Of a stretch of 64,000 nt of DNA, positions 39,854 to 51,580 are shown in pieces. Numbering within the stretch: the stretch's first letter is position 1; each line of letters begins with the position of its first letter. The DNA is taken from contig NZ_BSTD01000006.1 in the NCBI RefSeq assembly GCF_030269325.1, forward strand, positions 372,001 to 436,000, given 5' to 3'. The translations under genes and the position numbers were made by a program. Source of the stretch: Amycolatopsis sp. NBRC 101858 (GTDB lineage Bacteria; Actinomycetota; Actinomycetes; Mycobacteriales; Pseudonocardiaceae). The notes under the pieces were generated by a model, which made no database searches, was not told where the DNA came from, and was given only the letters and a program-made list of their open reading frames with translations.

Positions 39854-41222
39854 CGGTGATCCGGGCGATCGAGGCGAGCGGCACGCCCAGCCAGTCGGGC
39901 CGGTTCGCGTGTTCGTAGCTCACTTCGTAGACCGCCTTGTCCAGTTCGAAGGCGCGCAGCAGCTCGCCCTGGTCGCGCGGGTCCGCCGCGACCGCGGCGT
40001 AGCCCTCGCAGAACGCCGCCCGGTTGCGCTGCGACCACTCCATGGCCCGCTGGGCCAGCGCCGGTTCGTCCGGCTGCCCGACCAGCATCTGCTGGGCCGC
40101 GTAGTCGAACGACCTCAGCATGCCCGCCACGTCGCGCAACGGCGAGCGCAGCGCGTGGCGCTCCTCCACCGGAGCCGCCGGCTCGCCCTCGAAGTCGATC
40201 AGCAGCCAGCCGGTGACCGTCCGCAGCACCTGGCCGAGGTGCAGGTCACCGTGGATGTACTGCATGGTCACGGAGTCGGCGGGCAGCGTGCGCAGCGTCT
40301 CGAACGCCGTCCGCAGCCCCGGGGCGTGCGCGGCCAGCTCCGGCACCTGCCCGGCCACCGTGTCGAGCCGGTCGAGCATCGCCTTCATCGAGCGCTCCAG
40401 CTCGTCGGCGTCGACCGGCTCGGTGCCGAGGGCCTCGGCCAGGTCCGCGTGCACCTCGGCCACCGCCCGCCCGAGCCGCTCGGCCTCGCCGGCGAAGTCG
40501 CCGCCGACCTCCTCGGCGTGCAGCTCCGGCGCGGCCATCAGGTCGCGGACGCTGGTGGTGGCCATCGCCCAGCCGTCGACCGCGTCCGCGACGAACTGCT
40601 GGAGCATGCCGACCGTGGTCGGCTCGCCGTCGAGGTCGCCGGTGATCGAGCCGAGCACCTGCGCGATGTGCTTGCTGCCGACGCCCTGCAGGGCCCGGTG
40701 CAGCAGCAGGTCCTTGTTCTTGCCCGGCGTCAGCTTCCGGAACAGCTTGAGGATGTACTGCCCGCCGTAGACCAGGGACGTGTTGCTCTGCTCCGAGGTG
40801 ATCGGCCGCGCCCGCAGGCCGGTGTCCAGCTCGACGCCGGGCTCGTGCTCGAAGACGAGCGAACCCACGGTGTCCTCCCGCGCCATCAGGTCCAGCAGCA
40901 CGCCGGTGACGTCGAGGTCACCCGACGCCTCGTAGGCGTTGAGGTCGCCGACGGCACCGATCCAGCTGGTGGACGAGATCTCCGGTGGGTGCGTCCGCCG
41001 GCCGACGAGCAGCTGGTACGGCTCGCGCCGGTCGTCCTGGACGACCTCGACGACCACGTGCAGCAGCTGGGGGTCGCCGACGACCAGCTCGGTCACGCCG
41101 AGCGGCCGGACACCGGTCACCGGCCGGTCCTTGCCGGCGAACCAGCGCTGCTCCGGCAGCCAGCGCTTCAGGTCGTCGGTCAGGTCGTCGACCAGCTCGC
41201 GCGGGTCGGACAAGGGACTCAC
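39840..41222 (-). CDS. mak: Maltokinase (maltose to maltose-1-phosphate)
   Basis: This 460-residue ATP-dependent kinase makes maltose-1-phosphate, the donor for GlgE. The N-terminal cap has WLPEQRWFAGKDRPV. The kinase core shows YIHGDLHLGQVL with the catalytic aspartate near residue 322 and LLIDFEGEPAAP with the metal-binding aspartate near 340, as in aminoglycoside-phosphotransferase-like folds. GTG 41222 overlaps the treS stop by 4 bp and has GAGG upstream. In this organism treS and mak are separate, as in mycobacteria, not fused. Confidence 0.94.
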   Translation of the reverse strand: MSPLSDPRELVDDLTDDLKRWLPEQRWFAGKDRPVTGVRPLGVTELVVGDPQLLHVVVEVVQDDRREPYQLLVGRRTHPPEISSTSWIGAVGDLNAYEASGDLDVTGVLLDLMAREDTVGSLVFEHEPGVELDTGLRARPITSEQSNTSLVYGGQYILKLFRKLTPGKNKDLLLHRALQGVGSKHIAQVLGSITGDLDGEPTTVGMLQQFVADAVDGWAMATTSVRDLMAAPELHAEEVGGDFAGEAERLGRAVAEVHADLAEALGTEPVDADELERSMKAMLDRLDTVAGQVPELAAHAPGLRTAFETLRTLPADSVTMQYIHGDLHLGQVLRTVTGWLLIDFEGEPAAPVEERHALRSPLRDVAGMLRSFDYAAQQMLVGQPDEPALAQRAMEWSQRNRAAFCEGYAAVAADPRDQGELLRAFELDKAVYEVSYEHANRPDWLGVPLASIARITDGEG

Positions 41223-43027
41223 CTCGTTTCGCCTTCGTCTCCCGGGCTCGTCAGCTGGAACCAGTAGAAGCCGTGCCCCGGCAGCGTCAGCAGGTACGAC
41301 AGGTCCCCGATGCTGGGGAACCGCACGCCACCGGTGAGCTCCACCGGCGTGCACCCGCGGTGCGCGGACAGGTCCAGCTCCACCGGCTGCGGGAACCGGG
41401 ACAGATTGTTCACGCAGAGCACGACGTCCTCGCCGCCGTCCGGGCGCCGCCACTGGCGCTTGTACGCCAGCACGCTCGGGTTCGACCCGCCGAGGTCGAC
41501 GAACTCGCCCTCGGCGAACGCGTGGTGCTCCTTGCGCACCTCGATCATCCGCCGGGTCCAGTTCAGCAGCGAGGACGCGTTGTTCGACTGCGCCTCGACG
41601 TTCAGGCCCTGGTAGCCGTACACCGGGTCCATGATCACCGGCAGGTAGATCCGGCCGGGGTCGCAGGAGGAGAACCCGGCGTTGCGGTCCGGGGTCCACT
41701 GCATGGGGGTGCGGACCGCGTCGCGGTCGCCGAGCCAGATGTTGTCTCCCATGCCGATCTCGTCACCGTAGTACAGAACGGGCGAGCCCGGCAGGGACAG
41801 CAGCATCGCGGTGAAGAGCTCCTGCTGGTTCCGGTCGTTGTCCAGCAGCGGGGCCAGGCGCCGGCGGATGCCGATGTTGGCCTTCATCCGCGGGTCCTTG
41901 GCGTACTCCGCGTACATGTAGTCGCGCTCGTCGTCGGTGACCATCTCGAGGGTCAGCTCGTCGTGGTTGCGCAGGAAGATGCCCCACTGGCTGCCGCTGG
42001 GGATCTCCGGGGTCTGGGTCATGATCTCCGAGATCGGGAACCGCGACTCGCGGCGCACGGCCATGAAGATCCGCGGCATCAGCGGGAAGTGGAACGCCAT
42101 GTGGCACTCGTCGCCGCCCACCGCCGGGTCGCCGAAGTACTCGACGACGTCCGAGGGCCACTGGTTCGCCTCGGCGAGCAGGATCCGCCCGGGGTACTCG
42201 TCGTCGACGACCTTGCGGCAGCGCTTGAGGAACTCGTGCGTGCGCGGCAGGTTCTCGCAGTTGGTGCCCTCCTGCTCGAACAGGTACGGCACGGCGTCGA
42301 GGCGGAACCCGTCGATCCCCAGGTCCAGCCAGAACCGCAGGGTGTCGATCATCGCGTCCTGGACGTCGACGTTCTCGAAGTTCAGGTCGGGCTGGTGGGA
42401 GAAGAACCGGTGCCAGTAGAACTGGCCGCGGACCGGGTCGTACGTCCAGTTCGACGTCTCGGTGTCGACGAAGATGATCCGCGCGTCGGCGTAGCGGGAG
42501 TCGTCGTCGCTCCACACGTAGTAGTCGCCGTACGGGCCGTCGGGGTCCTGGCGGGACTGCTGGAACCACGGGTGCGCGTCCGAGGTGTGGTTGAGCACCA
42601 GGTCGGTGATCACCCGGATGCCGCGCCGGTGCGCCTCGTTCAGCAGGAACACGAAGTCCTCGACGCTGCCGAACTCCGGCAGCACGGCCCGGAAGTCGCT
42701 GATGTCGTACCCGCCGTCGCGCAGCGGCGACGCGTAGAACGGCGGCAGCCAGAGGCAGTCGATGCCGAGCCAGGCCAGGTAATCGAGCCGACCGGCCAGG
42801 CCACGCAGGTCGCCGGTGCCGTCGCCGTTCGAGTCGGCGAAGGCGCGCACCAGCACCTCGTAGAACACCGCGCCCTTGAACCACTCCGGGTTGCTCGGCG
42901 CCTGCTGGGCCGAGCGGAAGTCGCCGGCCTGGGGCTCGACGAGCATGCCGTCGGCGGTCATCGCCTCACCGGTGTGCGGCACGCCTTCCAGCCCGAGCGC
43001 CGCGTCGGGGCGGGCTTCCTCCGCCAT
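41219..43027 (-). CDS. treS: Trehalose synthase / maltose alpha-D-glucosyltransferase
   Basis: This 602-residue GH13 enzyme interconverts trehalose and maltose and feeds maltose to Mak. Motifs: NHTSDAHPWFQ, the nucleophile D244 in GFRLDAVPYLFE, acid/base E286 in LLAEANQWP, and LRNHDELTLEM. The full TreS-specific insert region and YYGDEIGMGDN are present. ATG 43027 is preferred to a GTG at 43036 because GAGGTGGA precedes it at proper spacing. glgE ends 41 nt upstream, so these genes are probably one transcript glgE-treS-mak-glgB. Confidence 0.96.
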   Translation of the reverse strand: MAEEARPDAALGLEGVPHTGEAMTADGMLVEPQAGDFRSAQQAPSNPEWFKGAVFYEVLVRAFADSNGDGTGDLRGLAGRLDYLAWLGIDCLWLPPFYASPLRDGGYDISDFRAVLPEFGSVEDFVFLLNEAHRRGIRVITDLVLNHTSDAHPWFQQSRQDPDGPYGDYYVWSDDDSRYADARIIFVDTETSNWTYDPVRGQFYWHRFFSHQPDLNFENVDVQDAMIDTLRFWLDLGIDGFRLDAVPYLFEQEGTNCENLPRTHEFLKRCRKVVDDEYPGRILLAEANQWPSDVVEYFGDPAVGGDECHMAFHFPLMPRIFMAVRRESRFPISEIMTQTPEIPSGSQWGIFLRNHDELTLEMVTDDERDYMYAEYAKDPRMKANIGIRRRLAPLLDNDRNQQELFTAMLLSLPGSPVLYYGDEIGMGDNIWLGDRDAVRTPMQWTPDRNAGFSSCDPGRIYLPVIMDPVYGYQGLNVEAQSNNASSLLNWTRRMIEVRKEHHAFAEGEFVDLGGSNPSVLAYKRQWRRPDGGEDVVLCVNNLSRFPQPVELDLSAHRGCTPVELTGGVRFPSIGDLSYLLTLPGHGFYWFQLTSPGDEGETR

Positions 43028-43067
43028 GTGTTCCACCTCAGTCCTCGATTCGTTCTTCCTTCCCCTG

Positions 43068-45050
<1,983 letters not shown>

Positions 45051-45280
45051 GGGCAACGCCCCTCGGGAGTGTCGGTTTGTGCGCAGGCGTCGTCAGTCTG
45101 CCCGACTCGATCACGCACGATCGAGGCAGGTCTCCCTTGTTCAGTACCCACCCGGGTGCGACTGAAACGCTTCCCCCGCAAGGAATTTCCGGCAGATGTC
45201 CGGCAGGTTAACCGCGCGCCGCGGCCCGCCGCCGGACCCCGCCGTTGAACACCCGTACCCGAATGGACGACACGGCTCCC
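45051..45280 (-). promoter_or_regulatory. Upstream region of glgE
   Basis: The 230 nt before the glgE start contain no gene and must carry its promoter. AGGAATTTCCGG near 45180 and the word ACCCGAATGGACGACA (45257-45272), which recurs inverted 5' of cei, stand out against the GC-rich background. No clear -10/-35 pair can be assigned. Confidence 0.35.
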
Positions 45281-45395
45281 GTGACGGAAGGGTCGACACG
45301 CGTGATCGGGGAGTCAACTCGCGTGATTGGAGGGTCGACACGATCCGGCTGCCGTGTCGACCCTCCAATCACGCGTGTCGACCCTTCGATCACGG
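45281..45395. repeat. Palindromic array C of 21-bp units (3 forward + 2 reverse)
   Basis: Forward units begin at 45281, 45302 and 45323; after a 10-nt spacer, reverse units run 45354-45374 and 45375-45395. The sixth unit expected from arrays A and B is absent; the glgX stop (45400-45402) is 4 nt beyond. Units adjoining the spacer are identical in core to those of array B. Confidence 0.92.
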
Positions 45396-45399
45396 TTCG

Positions 45400-47544
45400 T
45401 CAGGGGCCTTCGGGGTGCTCCGCAGCCAGGCGCGGGGCGCGGAGCAGGAGCAGGGAACGGGACTGGAGTGTCAGCCGGCTCTTGGCCTCCAGCGGGCCCG
45501 GGTTGGCCGGGCTGCCGTCGGAGGTGCTCGTGTCGAGCGTCGGCTTGAACGTCTCGCCGTACTCGCGGCCCGGCAGGACCACCTCGGCCGGCTCGTCCCC
45601 CGCGTGCAGCCACATCAGCCACGAGTGGTCGGGCACCAGCTCGCCGTCGCGGTTGCGGGCCTGGCTGTTCGAGCCGTCGACCCACATGCCGAGCGTGTGC
45701 CGGTCCTCGAACCAGTCGGTCTCGCCGAACTCCTCGCCGTCGGGGCGGAACCAGACCAGGTCCGGCTTGCCGGTCGGCGTCGTCCGGCCTTCGAAGAACT
45801 CCGGCTGCCGCAGCGCCGGGCTGTTCGCCCGCAGCCGCACGACCCGGCGGGCGAAGGTCAGCATGGCCTCGGCCTCGGGGTCCGCCGGCGTCCAGTCCAG
45901 CCAGGACGTCTCGTCGTCGAGGCAGTACGCGTTGTTGTTGCCGCCCTGGGTCCGCCAGAACTCGTCGCCCGCGGTGATCATCGGGGTGCCGGTGGACAGC
46001 AGCAGCGTGGCGAACATGTTCCGCACCTGCCGCACGCGCAGCTCGCGGATCTCCGGGTCGTCCGTGGGGCCCTCGACGCCGTGGTTCCACGAGCGGTTGT
46101 CGTTGCCGCCGTCGCGGTTGTCCTCGCCGTTGGCCTCGTTGTGCTTTTCGTTGTAGGAAACCAGGTCCCGCAGCGTGAAGCCATCGTGGGCGGTGACGAA
46201 GTTGATCGACTGCCACGGCCGGCGCAGGTTGTGGTCGTAGAGGTCCGACGAACCGGACAACCGGTACGCGAGGTCGCGCACGCCGGTCGCGCCGCGCCAG
46301 AAGTCCCGGATCGTGTCGCGGTAGCGGCCGTTCCACTCCGCCCACTGGGCGCCGAAGCCGCCGACGCGGTAGCCCTCGCCGGTCGCGTCCCACGGCTCCG
46401 CGATCAGCTTGCAGCGCGAGAGCACCGGGTCGGTCGTGATCGCGGTGAGCAGCGTCGACGCCGGGTCGAACACGCCGCCGCGGGCCCGGCCGAGCGTGCT
46501 GGCCAGGTCGAACCGGAAGCCGTCGACGCCCAGCTCCTGCGTCCAGTACCGCAGCGAGTCGGTGACCAGCCGGACGACGGTCGGCGAGCCGGCCTCCAGG
46601 GTGTTGCCGCAGCCGGTGATGTCGGCCATGTGGCCGCGCTCGGTGTGCAGGTAGTACACCGGCGCGTTCAGCCCGCGGAAGCTCAGCGTCGGCCCGTCGG
46701 GCCCGCCCTCGCAGGTGTGGTTGAACACGACGTCGACGATCACCTCGATGCCGGCCGCGTGCAGGGCGGCCACCATCAGGCGGAACTCCTCGATCTCGTG
46801 GCCGGGCTCGCTGGCGTAGCCGGCGTGCGGCGCGAAGAAGCCGAGCGGCGAGTACCCCCAGTAGTTGTGCCGCCCGGCCCGGACCAGCGACGGCTCGTCG
46901 AGGAACGAGTGCACCGGCAGTAGCTCCACCGACGTGACGCCGAGCCGGGTCAGGTACTCGATGGCCACCGGGTGGGCCAGGCCGAGGTAGGTGCCGCGCA
47001 GCGCCTCCGGGATGAACGGGTGCTGCTGGGTGAACCCCTTGACGTGCAGCTCGTAGACCACCGCCTCCTCGAACGGGACCTCCGGCTTGACCCCGGTGTC
47101 CGGCCCGCCCGGCGAGGACACCACCGACAGCGGCACGCTGCCCAGGGAGTCCACTGTGGACATCGGGCCGCGCTCGGGGTCACCGGTGAAGCCCTGCGCC
47201 GCGCCCAGGTCGGTGAGCCCGCCGGTGATCTGCCGGGCGTACGGGTCGAGCAGCAGCTTGTGCGGGTTGCACCGGAGGCCGCGCGCCGGGTCGTACGGGC
47301 CGTGGACCCGGTAGCCGTACCGCTGCCCCGGCGTCACCCCGGGCACCAGGCCGTGCCAGACGCCGAACGTGCGCTCGGTGAGCGCGATCCGGCGCTCCGA
47401 CCCGTCGGCGTCGACCAGGCACAGGTCGACCGCGTCCGCGACGGCGGAGGTGATCGCGAACCGGACCCCGCCCGCCTCGGGGTGGGCGCCGAGCGGGAAC
47501 GGGCGTCCGGCGAGGACGTGCTGGGTCGAGGGTCGCGTGGCCAT
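45400..47544 (-). CDS. glgX: Glycogen debranching enzyme GlgX (first paralogue)
   Basis: The 714-residue isoamylase-type enzyme hydrolyses alpha-1,6 branches. An N-terminal CBM48-like domain (residues about 10-105: GVRFAITSAVADAVDLCL) precedes the GH13_11 barrel with VDVVFNHTCEG, nucleophile in GFRFDLASTLGR, acid in LIAEPWDATG, and FVTAHDGFTLRDLVSYNEKHN. It is a paralogue of the GlgX encoded at 51577-53697, sharing long motifs (for example the HDGFTLRDLVSYNEKHNEAN stretch) but with a different N-terminus and tail. ATG 47544. The stop abuts repeat array C. Confidence 0.93.
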   Translation of the reverse strand: MATRPSTQHVLAGRPFPLGAHPEAGGVRFAITSAVADAVDLCLVDADGSERRIALTERTFGVWHGLVPGVTPGQRYGYRVHGPYDPARGLRCNPHKLLLDPYARQITGGLTDLGAAQGFTGDPERGPMSTVDSLGSVPLSVVSSPGGPDTGVKPEVPFEEAVVYELHVKGFTQQHPFIPEALRGTYLGLAHPVAIEYLTRLGVTSVELLPVHSFLDEPSLVRAGRHNYWGYSPLGFFAPHAGYASEPGHEIEEFRLMVAALHAAGIEVIVDVVFNHTCEGGPDGPTLSFRGLNAPVYYLHTERGHMADITGCGNTLEAGSPTVVRLVTDSLRYWTQELGVDGFRFDLASTLGRARGGVFDPASTLLTAITTDPVLSRCKLIAEPWDATGEGYRVGGFGAQWAEWNGRYRDTIRDFWRGATGVRDLAYRLSGSSDLYDHNLRRPWQSINFVTAHDGFTLRDLVSYNEKHNEANGEDNRDGGNDNRSWNHGVEGPTDDPEIRELRVRQVRNMFATLLLSTGTPMITAGDEFWRTQGGNNNAYCLDDETSWLDWTPADPEAEAMLTFARRVVRLRANSPALRQPEFFEGRTTPTGKPDLVWFRPDGEEFGETDWFEDRHTLGMWVDGSNSQARNRDGELVPDHSWLMWLHAGDEPAEVVLPGREYGETFKPTLDTSTSDGSPANPGPLEAKSRLTLQSRSLLLLRAPRLAAEHPEGP

Positions 47545-47594
47545 TCCTGAATCGTCCCAGATCCGGGTCGCTTCGCGCGCGATGTGCGCGCCGG

Positions 47595-49307
47595 TTATCG
47601 GGTTTCGACCAGAACGAAACCGTCCGGCGGCAGCTCGGCCGCCCCGCCGTCCACGGTGGCTCCGGCCCAGGTCAGCAGGGTCGCCGTGGCCCCGAGCGGG
47701 AGCGTGACCGGGCCGGGACCGAAGTTGACGGCCAGCCGGAGCCCGCCGCGGTGCAGCACGAGCCACGAGCCGTCCGGCGCGGTGTCCACCCGCAGGTCGG
47801 CGACCCACGGGCCGGCCAGCTCGGGGTGTTCGCGGCGCAGCCGGATGAGCGTCCGGTACAGCTCGAGCATCTCGCGGTGGCCGGGCGTGTCCGCTTCGGC
47901 CCAGTCGAGCCGGGAGTGCTCGACGGTGGCCGGGTCCATCGGGTCGGGCACGTCGGACTCGCCCCAGCCGTGCCGGGCGAACTCGCGACGGCGGCCCGTG
48001 CGGACCGCCTCGGCCAGCTCCGGGTCCGGGAAGGAGGCGAAGAACTGCCACGGCGTGCTCGCCGCCCACTCCTCCCCCATGAACACCATCGGCGTGAACG
48101 GCGAGCAGAACAGGATGGCCGCGCCGCAGCCCAGCCGGTCTTGCGAGACCGTCGCCGACAGCCGGTCGCCGGTCGCGCGGTTGCCGATCTGGTCGTGGTT
48201 CTGCAGGTAGCCGAGGAAGCGGTGGCCCGGCACGGTCCGGGTGTCGACCGGGCGGCCGTGGGTCCGCTCGCGGAACGACGACCAGGTGCCGGCGTGGAAG
48301 AACACCTCGCGCAGGACCCTGGCCAGCGCGTCCGGCGCGGCGAAGTCGGTGTAGTAGCCGGACGTCTCGCCGGTGAGCGTGACGTGCAGGGCGTGGTGGA
48401 AGTCGTCCGACCACTGGGCGTGCAGGCCGTGACCGCCGCGCTCGCGGGGCGTGACCAGCTTCGGGTCGTTCAGGTCGGACTCGGCGATCAGCGTCAGCGG
48501 CCGGTTCAGCGCCGCCGACAGCGCCCCGGTCTCGACGGCGAGCTGTTCGAGCAGGTGGACGGCCCGCCGGTCGAGCAGCGCGTGCACGGCGTCCAGGCGC
48601 AGCGCGTCGACGTGGAAGTCGCGGAACCAGCTCAGCGCGTTGTCCACGACGTACCGGCGGACCTCGTCCGAGCCGGCGCCGTCGAGGTTCAGGCCCGGAC
48701 CCCAGTCGTTCTGCCCGGCGAAGTACGGCCCGAACCGGTCGAGGTACGCGCCCGAGGGCCCGAGGTGGTTGTAGACGACGTCGAGCACGACGGCCAGCCC
48801 GCGCGCGTGGGCCGCGTCGACGAACCGCTTGAAGCCGTCCGGGCCGCCGTAGGGCTCGTGGACCGCGCCCCAGAGGACGCCGTCGTAGCCCCAGCCCGCG
48901 GTGCCGTCGAACGAGTTGACCGGCAGCAGCTCGACGTGGGTGATGCCGAGCTCGACGAGGTGGTCGAGCCGGTCGATGGCCGCGTCGAAGGTGCCGCCCT
49001 CGGTGAACGTGCCGACGTGCAGCTCGTAGACGACCCCGCCGGGCAGCTGCCGGCCGTGCCACGCGTCGTCGGTCCACTCGAACTCGGCGTGGTCGTAGAC
49101 CCGCGACTCCTGGTGGACGCCGTGCGGCTGCCACCGCGACCGCGGGTCCGGCAGGCGGTCGGCGGAGTCGTCGAGGAGGAAGGCGTAGTTGACGCCGTCG
49201 GCGTCGGCGTGCCACCAGCCGCCGTCGCCGGCGGTCATCTCGTGCACGCCGGCGTCGACGCTCACCCGGACCCGGCGGGCCGCGGGGGCCCACACGCTGA
49301 ACCTCAT
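47595..49307 (-). CDS. treZ: Malto-oligosyltrehalose trehalohydrolase
   Basis: This 570-residue GH13_10 enzyme releases trehalose from maltooligosyltrehalose made by TreY. It has an N-terminal CBM48-like domain (MRFSVWAPAARRVRVSVD), DVVYNHLGPSGAYLDRFGPYF, nucleophile in ALRLDAVHALLD, acid in LIAESDLNDP, and LQNHDQIGNRATGDR. Its ATG overlaps the treY stop by 4 bp, tying the two activities. The stop lies 50 nt before the start of the downstream glgX. Confidence 0.95.
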   Translation of the reverse strand: MRFSVWAPAARRVRVSVDAGVHEMTAGDGGWWHADADGVNYAFLLDDSADRLPDPRSRWQPHGVHQESRVYDHAEFEWTDDAWHGRQLPGGVVYELHVGTFTEGGTFDAAIDRLDHLVELGITHVELLPVNSFDGTAGWGYDGVLWGAVHEPYGGPDGFKRFVDAAHARGLAVVLDVVYNHLGPSGAYLDRFGPYFAGQNDWGPGLNLDGAGSDEVRRYVVDNALSWFRDFHVDALRLDAVHALLDRRAVHLLEQLAVETGALSAALNRPLTLIAESDLNDPKLVTPRERGGHGLHAQWSDDFHHALHVTLTGETSGYYTDFAAPDALARVLREVFFHAGTWSSFRERTHGRPVDTRTVPGHRFLGYLQNHDQIGNRATGDRLSATVSQDRLGCGAAILFCSPFTPMVFMGEEWAASTPWQFFASFPDPELAEAVRTGRRREFARHGWGESDVPDPMDPATVEHSRLDWAEADTPGHREMLELYRTLIRLRREHPELAGPWVADLRVDTAPDGSWLVLHRGGLRLAVNFGPGPVTLPLGATATLLTWAGATVDGGAAELPPDGFVLVETR

Positions 49308-51580
49308 GCGTCTCCTCGCACCAGCACCGCCACGGGGTACCGCTCGAACAGGGTGGCCACGTCGCCGGTGACCTCGCGGCCGGTCAGGACGTCGGTCCAG
49401 ACGCCGGCCGGCAGCGGGAGCACGGTGCCGCGCCAGCCGCCGGCGGCGTCGAGGCCGATCGGCAGCCGGGTCACCGCCACGGCCAGGTCCGCGCTGCGCG
49501 TGTACGCCAGGACGTGCCCGGCGGCCGCACCCTCGGCCCGCAGCGGCCGGTAGCCGCGGAACAGCGCCGGGTGTTCGCGGCGCAGCCGCAGCGCCTTGTG
49601 CACGACGAGCAGCTTCGCCGCGCCCGACGCGTCGATCTCCGGCAGCTCGCCGTCGGCGACCCGCGCCAGGGTTTCGCGCCGGACCGCGTAGTCGACCGGG
49701 CGGCGGTTGTCCGGGTCGACCAGCGAGAAGTCCCACAGCTCGGTGCCCTGGTAGACGTCCGGGACGCCGGGTGCGGTCAGCTGCACCAGCTTCTGCCCGA
49801 GGGAGTTGACGTACCCGGGCTGCTCGATGCGCGCGACGAACGCCTCGACGTCCGACGCCAGCTCCGCGTCGCCCATGACGTCCTCGGGCCAGGCGGCGAC
49901 GTCGGCCTCGAACGCCTCGTCGTGGCTGGTCCAGCTGGTCCGGAGCTTGGCTTCCTTGGCCGCCTTGTCGAGGTAGTCCCGCAGCCGGGCGGGCTCGATC
50001 GGCCAGGTCGAGACCAGCGTCTGCCACGCGAGGAGGTTCAGCGACGGCTCGTCGATCCCGCGCCGCGCCGTCCACCTCCGGACGGCCTCGGCGAACTCGC
50101 CGGGCACCTCCGCGAGCACGGCCATCCGCGCGCGGGTGTCCTCCGAGCGCTTGGTGTCGTGCGTGGTCAGCGTCGTCATCGCCGCCGGGTAGCCGGCCTC
50201 GCGCTCGGCGGCCAGGCGGTGGAACTCCTCGACGCCGAGGCCGAACCGGTCCGGGTTGCCGCCGACCTCGTTGAGCGCGGCGAAGCGCGTGTAGCGGTAG
50301 AACGTCGTGTCCTCGGTGCCCTTGGCCACGACCATGCCGGACGTCTGCTGGATCCGGGTGGCCAGCTCGCTTTCCGGGTTCTCGCGCACGTGGGCGTCGA
50401 GGGCGGCCAGCGCGTCGGCGAGGTCGGGCCGGGCCTGCCGGGCGCCGTCGATCGCCGCCGTCCAGTTCGCCGCGCCTTCGGGGAGGTAGGAGCGGTAGAC
50501 GGGGAAGGCGACCATCGTCTCGGCGACCGCCTGCCGCGCCTGCTCCGGGTCGACGTCGGGCAGCAGCGCCGCGATGCGCCGGACCTCGGCGACCAGGATG
50601 TGGTCGGTGACCAGGCGCCGGGCCTCGGCCTCGACGCGGTGGTAGCCGGTCTTCACGCCCAGCTCCGTGGCCAGCTCGGTGTACGCGGGCTCGGCGGCCG
50701 GGTCGACGAAGACGCCGGCGATCTCGCGCAGGGCGTCGTAGCCGGTGGTGCCGTCGACCGGCCAGCTCTGCGGCAGCGGCTCGCCCGGGTGCAGGATCTT
50801 CTCCGCGACGATCCACGCGTCCGGCGCGTTCTCCCGCAGCCGCCGGAAGTAGCCGCCCGGGTCGGCGAGGCCGTCCGGGTGGTCGACGCGCAGGCCGGTG
50901 ACGTCGCCCTCGGCGACCCAGCGCAGGACCTCCCCGTGCGTCTCGGCGAACACCTTCGGGTCCTCGACGCGGACCGCGGCGAGGTTCGTGATGTCGAAGA
51001 ACCGGCGGTAGGTCAGCTCCGCGTTGCCGCGGCGCCAGCCGACCAGGCGGTAGTGCTGGCGCTCGTGGACCTCCTGCGGCGTCCCGCTTTCCGTGCCGGG
51101 CGCGAGCGGGAAGCGGTGGTCGTAGTAGGCCAGCTCGCCGTCGTCGACGGTCAGCTCGCTCACGGCGTCGTCATCGCCGAGCACCGGCAGCAGGAGCGGG
51201 CCGCGGTCCCAGTCGACGTCGAAGAAGGCCGCGAACTCCGAGTCCCGGCCGTGGGTGAGCACGTCCCACCACCACCGGTTGACCTTCGGCACCTCGACCG
51301 ACATGTGGTTCGGCACGATGTCGACGACCAGGCCGAGCCCCAGCTCCTTCAGCTTCTCGCTCAGCGCCACCCGGGCGGTTTCGCCGCCCAGCTCGGGCCG
51401 CGCGCGCGTCGGGTCGACGACGTCGTAGCCGTGGGTCGAGCCGGGTGCCGCGTCGAGCACCGGCGACGCGTAGAGCGCACCGATGCCCAGGTCACGCAGG
51501 TAGCCGGCGATTTCGGCCGCGTCGCTGAAGGGGAACTCCGGGCGCAGCTGCACCCGGTAGGTCGACTCCGGCACCGTCAT
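49304..51580 (-). CDS. treY: Maltooligosyltrehalose synthase
   Basis: The 758-residue GH13_26 enzyme converts the reducing end of maltodextrins to a trehalosyl unit. Motifs: STYRVQLRPEFPFSDA at the N-terminus, ALYASPVLDAAPGSTHGYDVVDP, VVDIVPNHMSV, nucleophile in GLRVDHPDGLADP, acid in IVAEKILHPGEPLP, and TTHDTKRSEDTRAR. Overlaps glgX (treX) upstream and treZ downstream by 4 bp each, giving the classical treX-treY-treZ order. Confidence 0.96.
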   Translation of the reverse strand: MTVPESTYRVQLRPEFPFSDAAEIAGYLRDLGIGALYASPVLDAAPGSTHGYDVVDPTRARPELGGETARVALSEKLKELGLGLVVDIVPNHMSVEVPKVNRWWWDVLTHGRDSEFAAFFDVDWDRGPLLLPVLGDDDAVSELTVDDGELAYYDHRFPLAPGTESGTPQEVHERQHYRLVGWRRGNAELTYRRFFDITNLAAVRVEDPKVFAETHGEVLRWVAEGDVTGLRVDHPDGLADPGGYFRRLRENAPDAWIVAEKILHPGEPLPQSWPVDGTTGYDALREIAGVFVDPAAEPAYTELATELGVKTGYHRVEAEARRLVTDHILVAEVRRIAALLPDVDPEQARQAVAETMVAFPVYRSYLPEGAANWTAAIDGARQARPDLADALAALDAHVRENPESELATRIQQTSGMVVAKGTEDTTFYRYTRFAALNEVGGNPDRFGLGVEEFHRLAAEREAGYPAAMTTLTTHDTKRSEDTRARMAVLAEVPGEFAEAVRRWTARRGIDEPSLNLLAWQTLVSTWPIEPARLRDYLDKAAKEAKLRTSWTSHDEAFEADVAAWPEDVMGDAELASDVEAFVARIEQPGYVNSLGQKLVQLTAPGVPDVYQGTELWDFSLVDPDNRRPVDYAVRRETLARVADGELPEIDASGAAKLLVVHKALRLRREHPALFRGYRPLRAEGAAAGHVLAYTRSADLAVAVTRLPIGLDAAGGWRGTVLPLPAGVWTDVLTGREVTGDVATLFERYPVAVLVRGDA

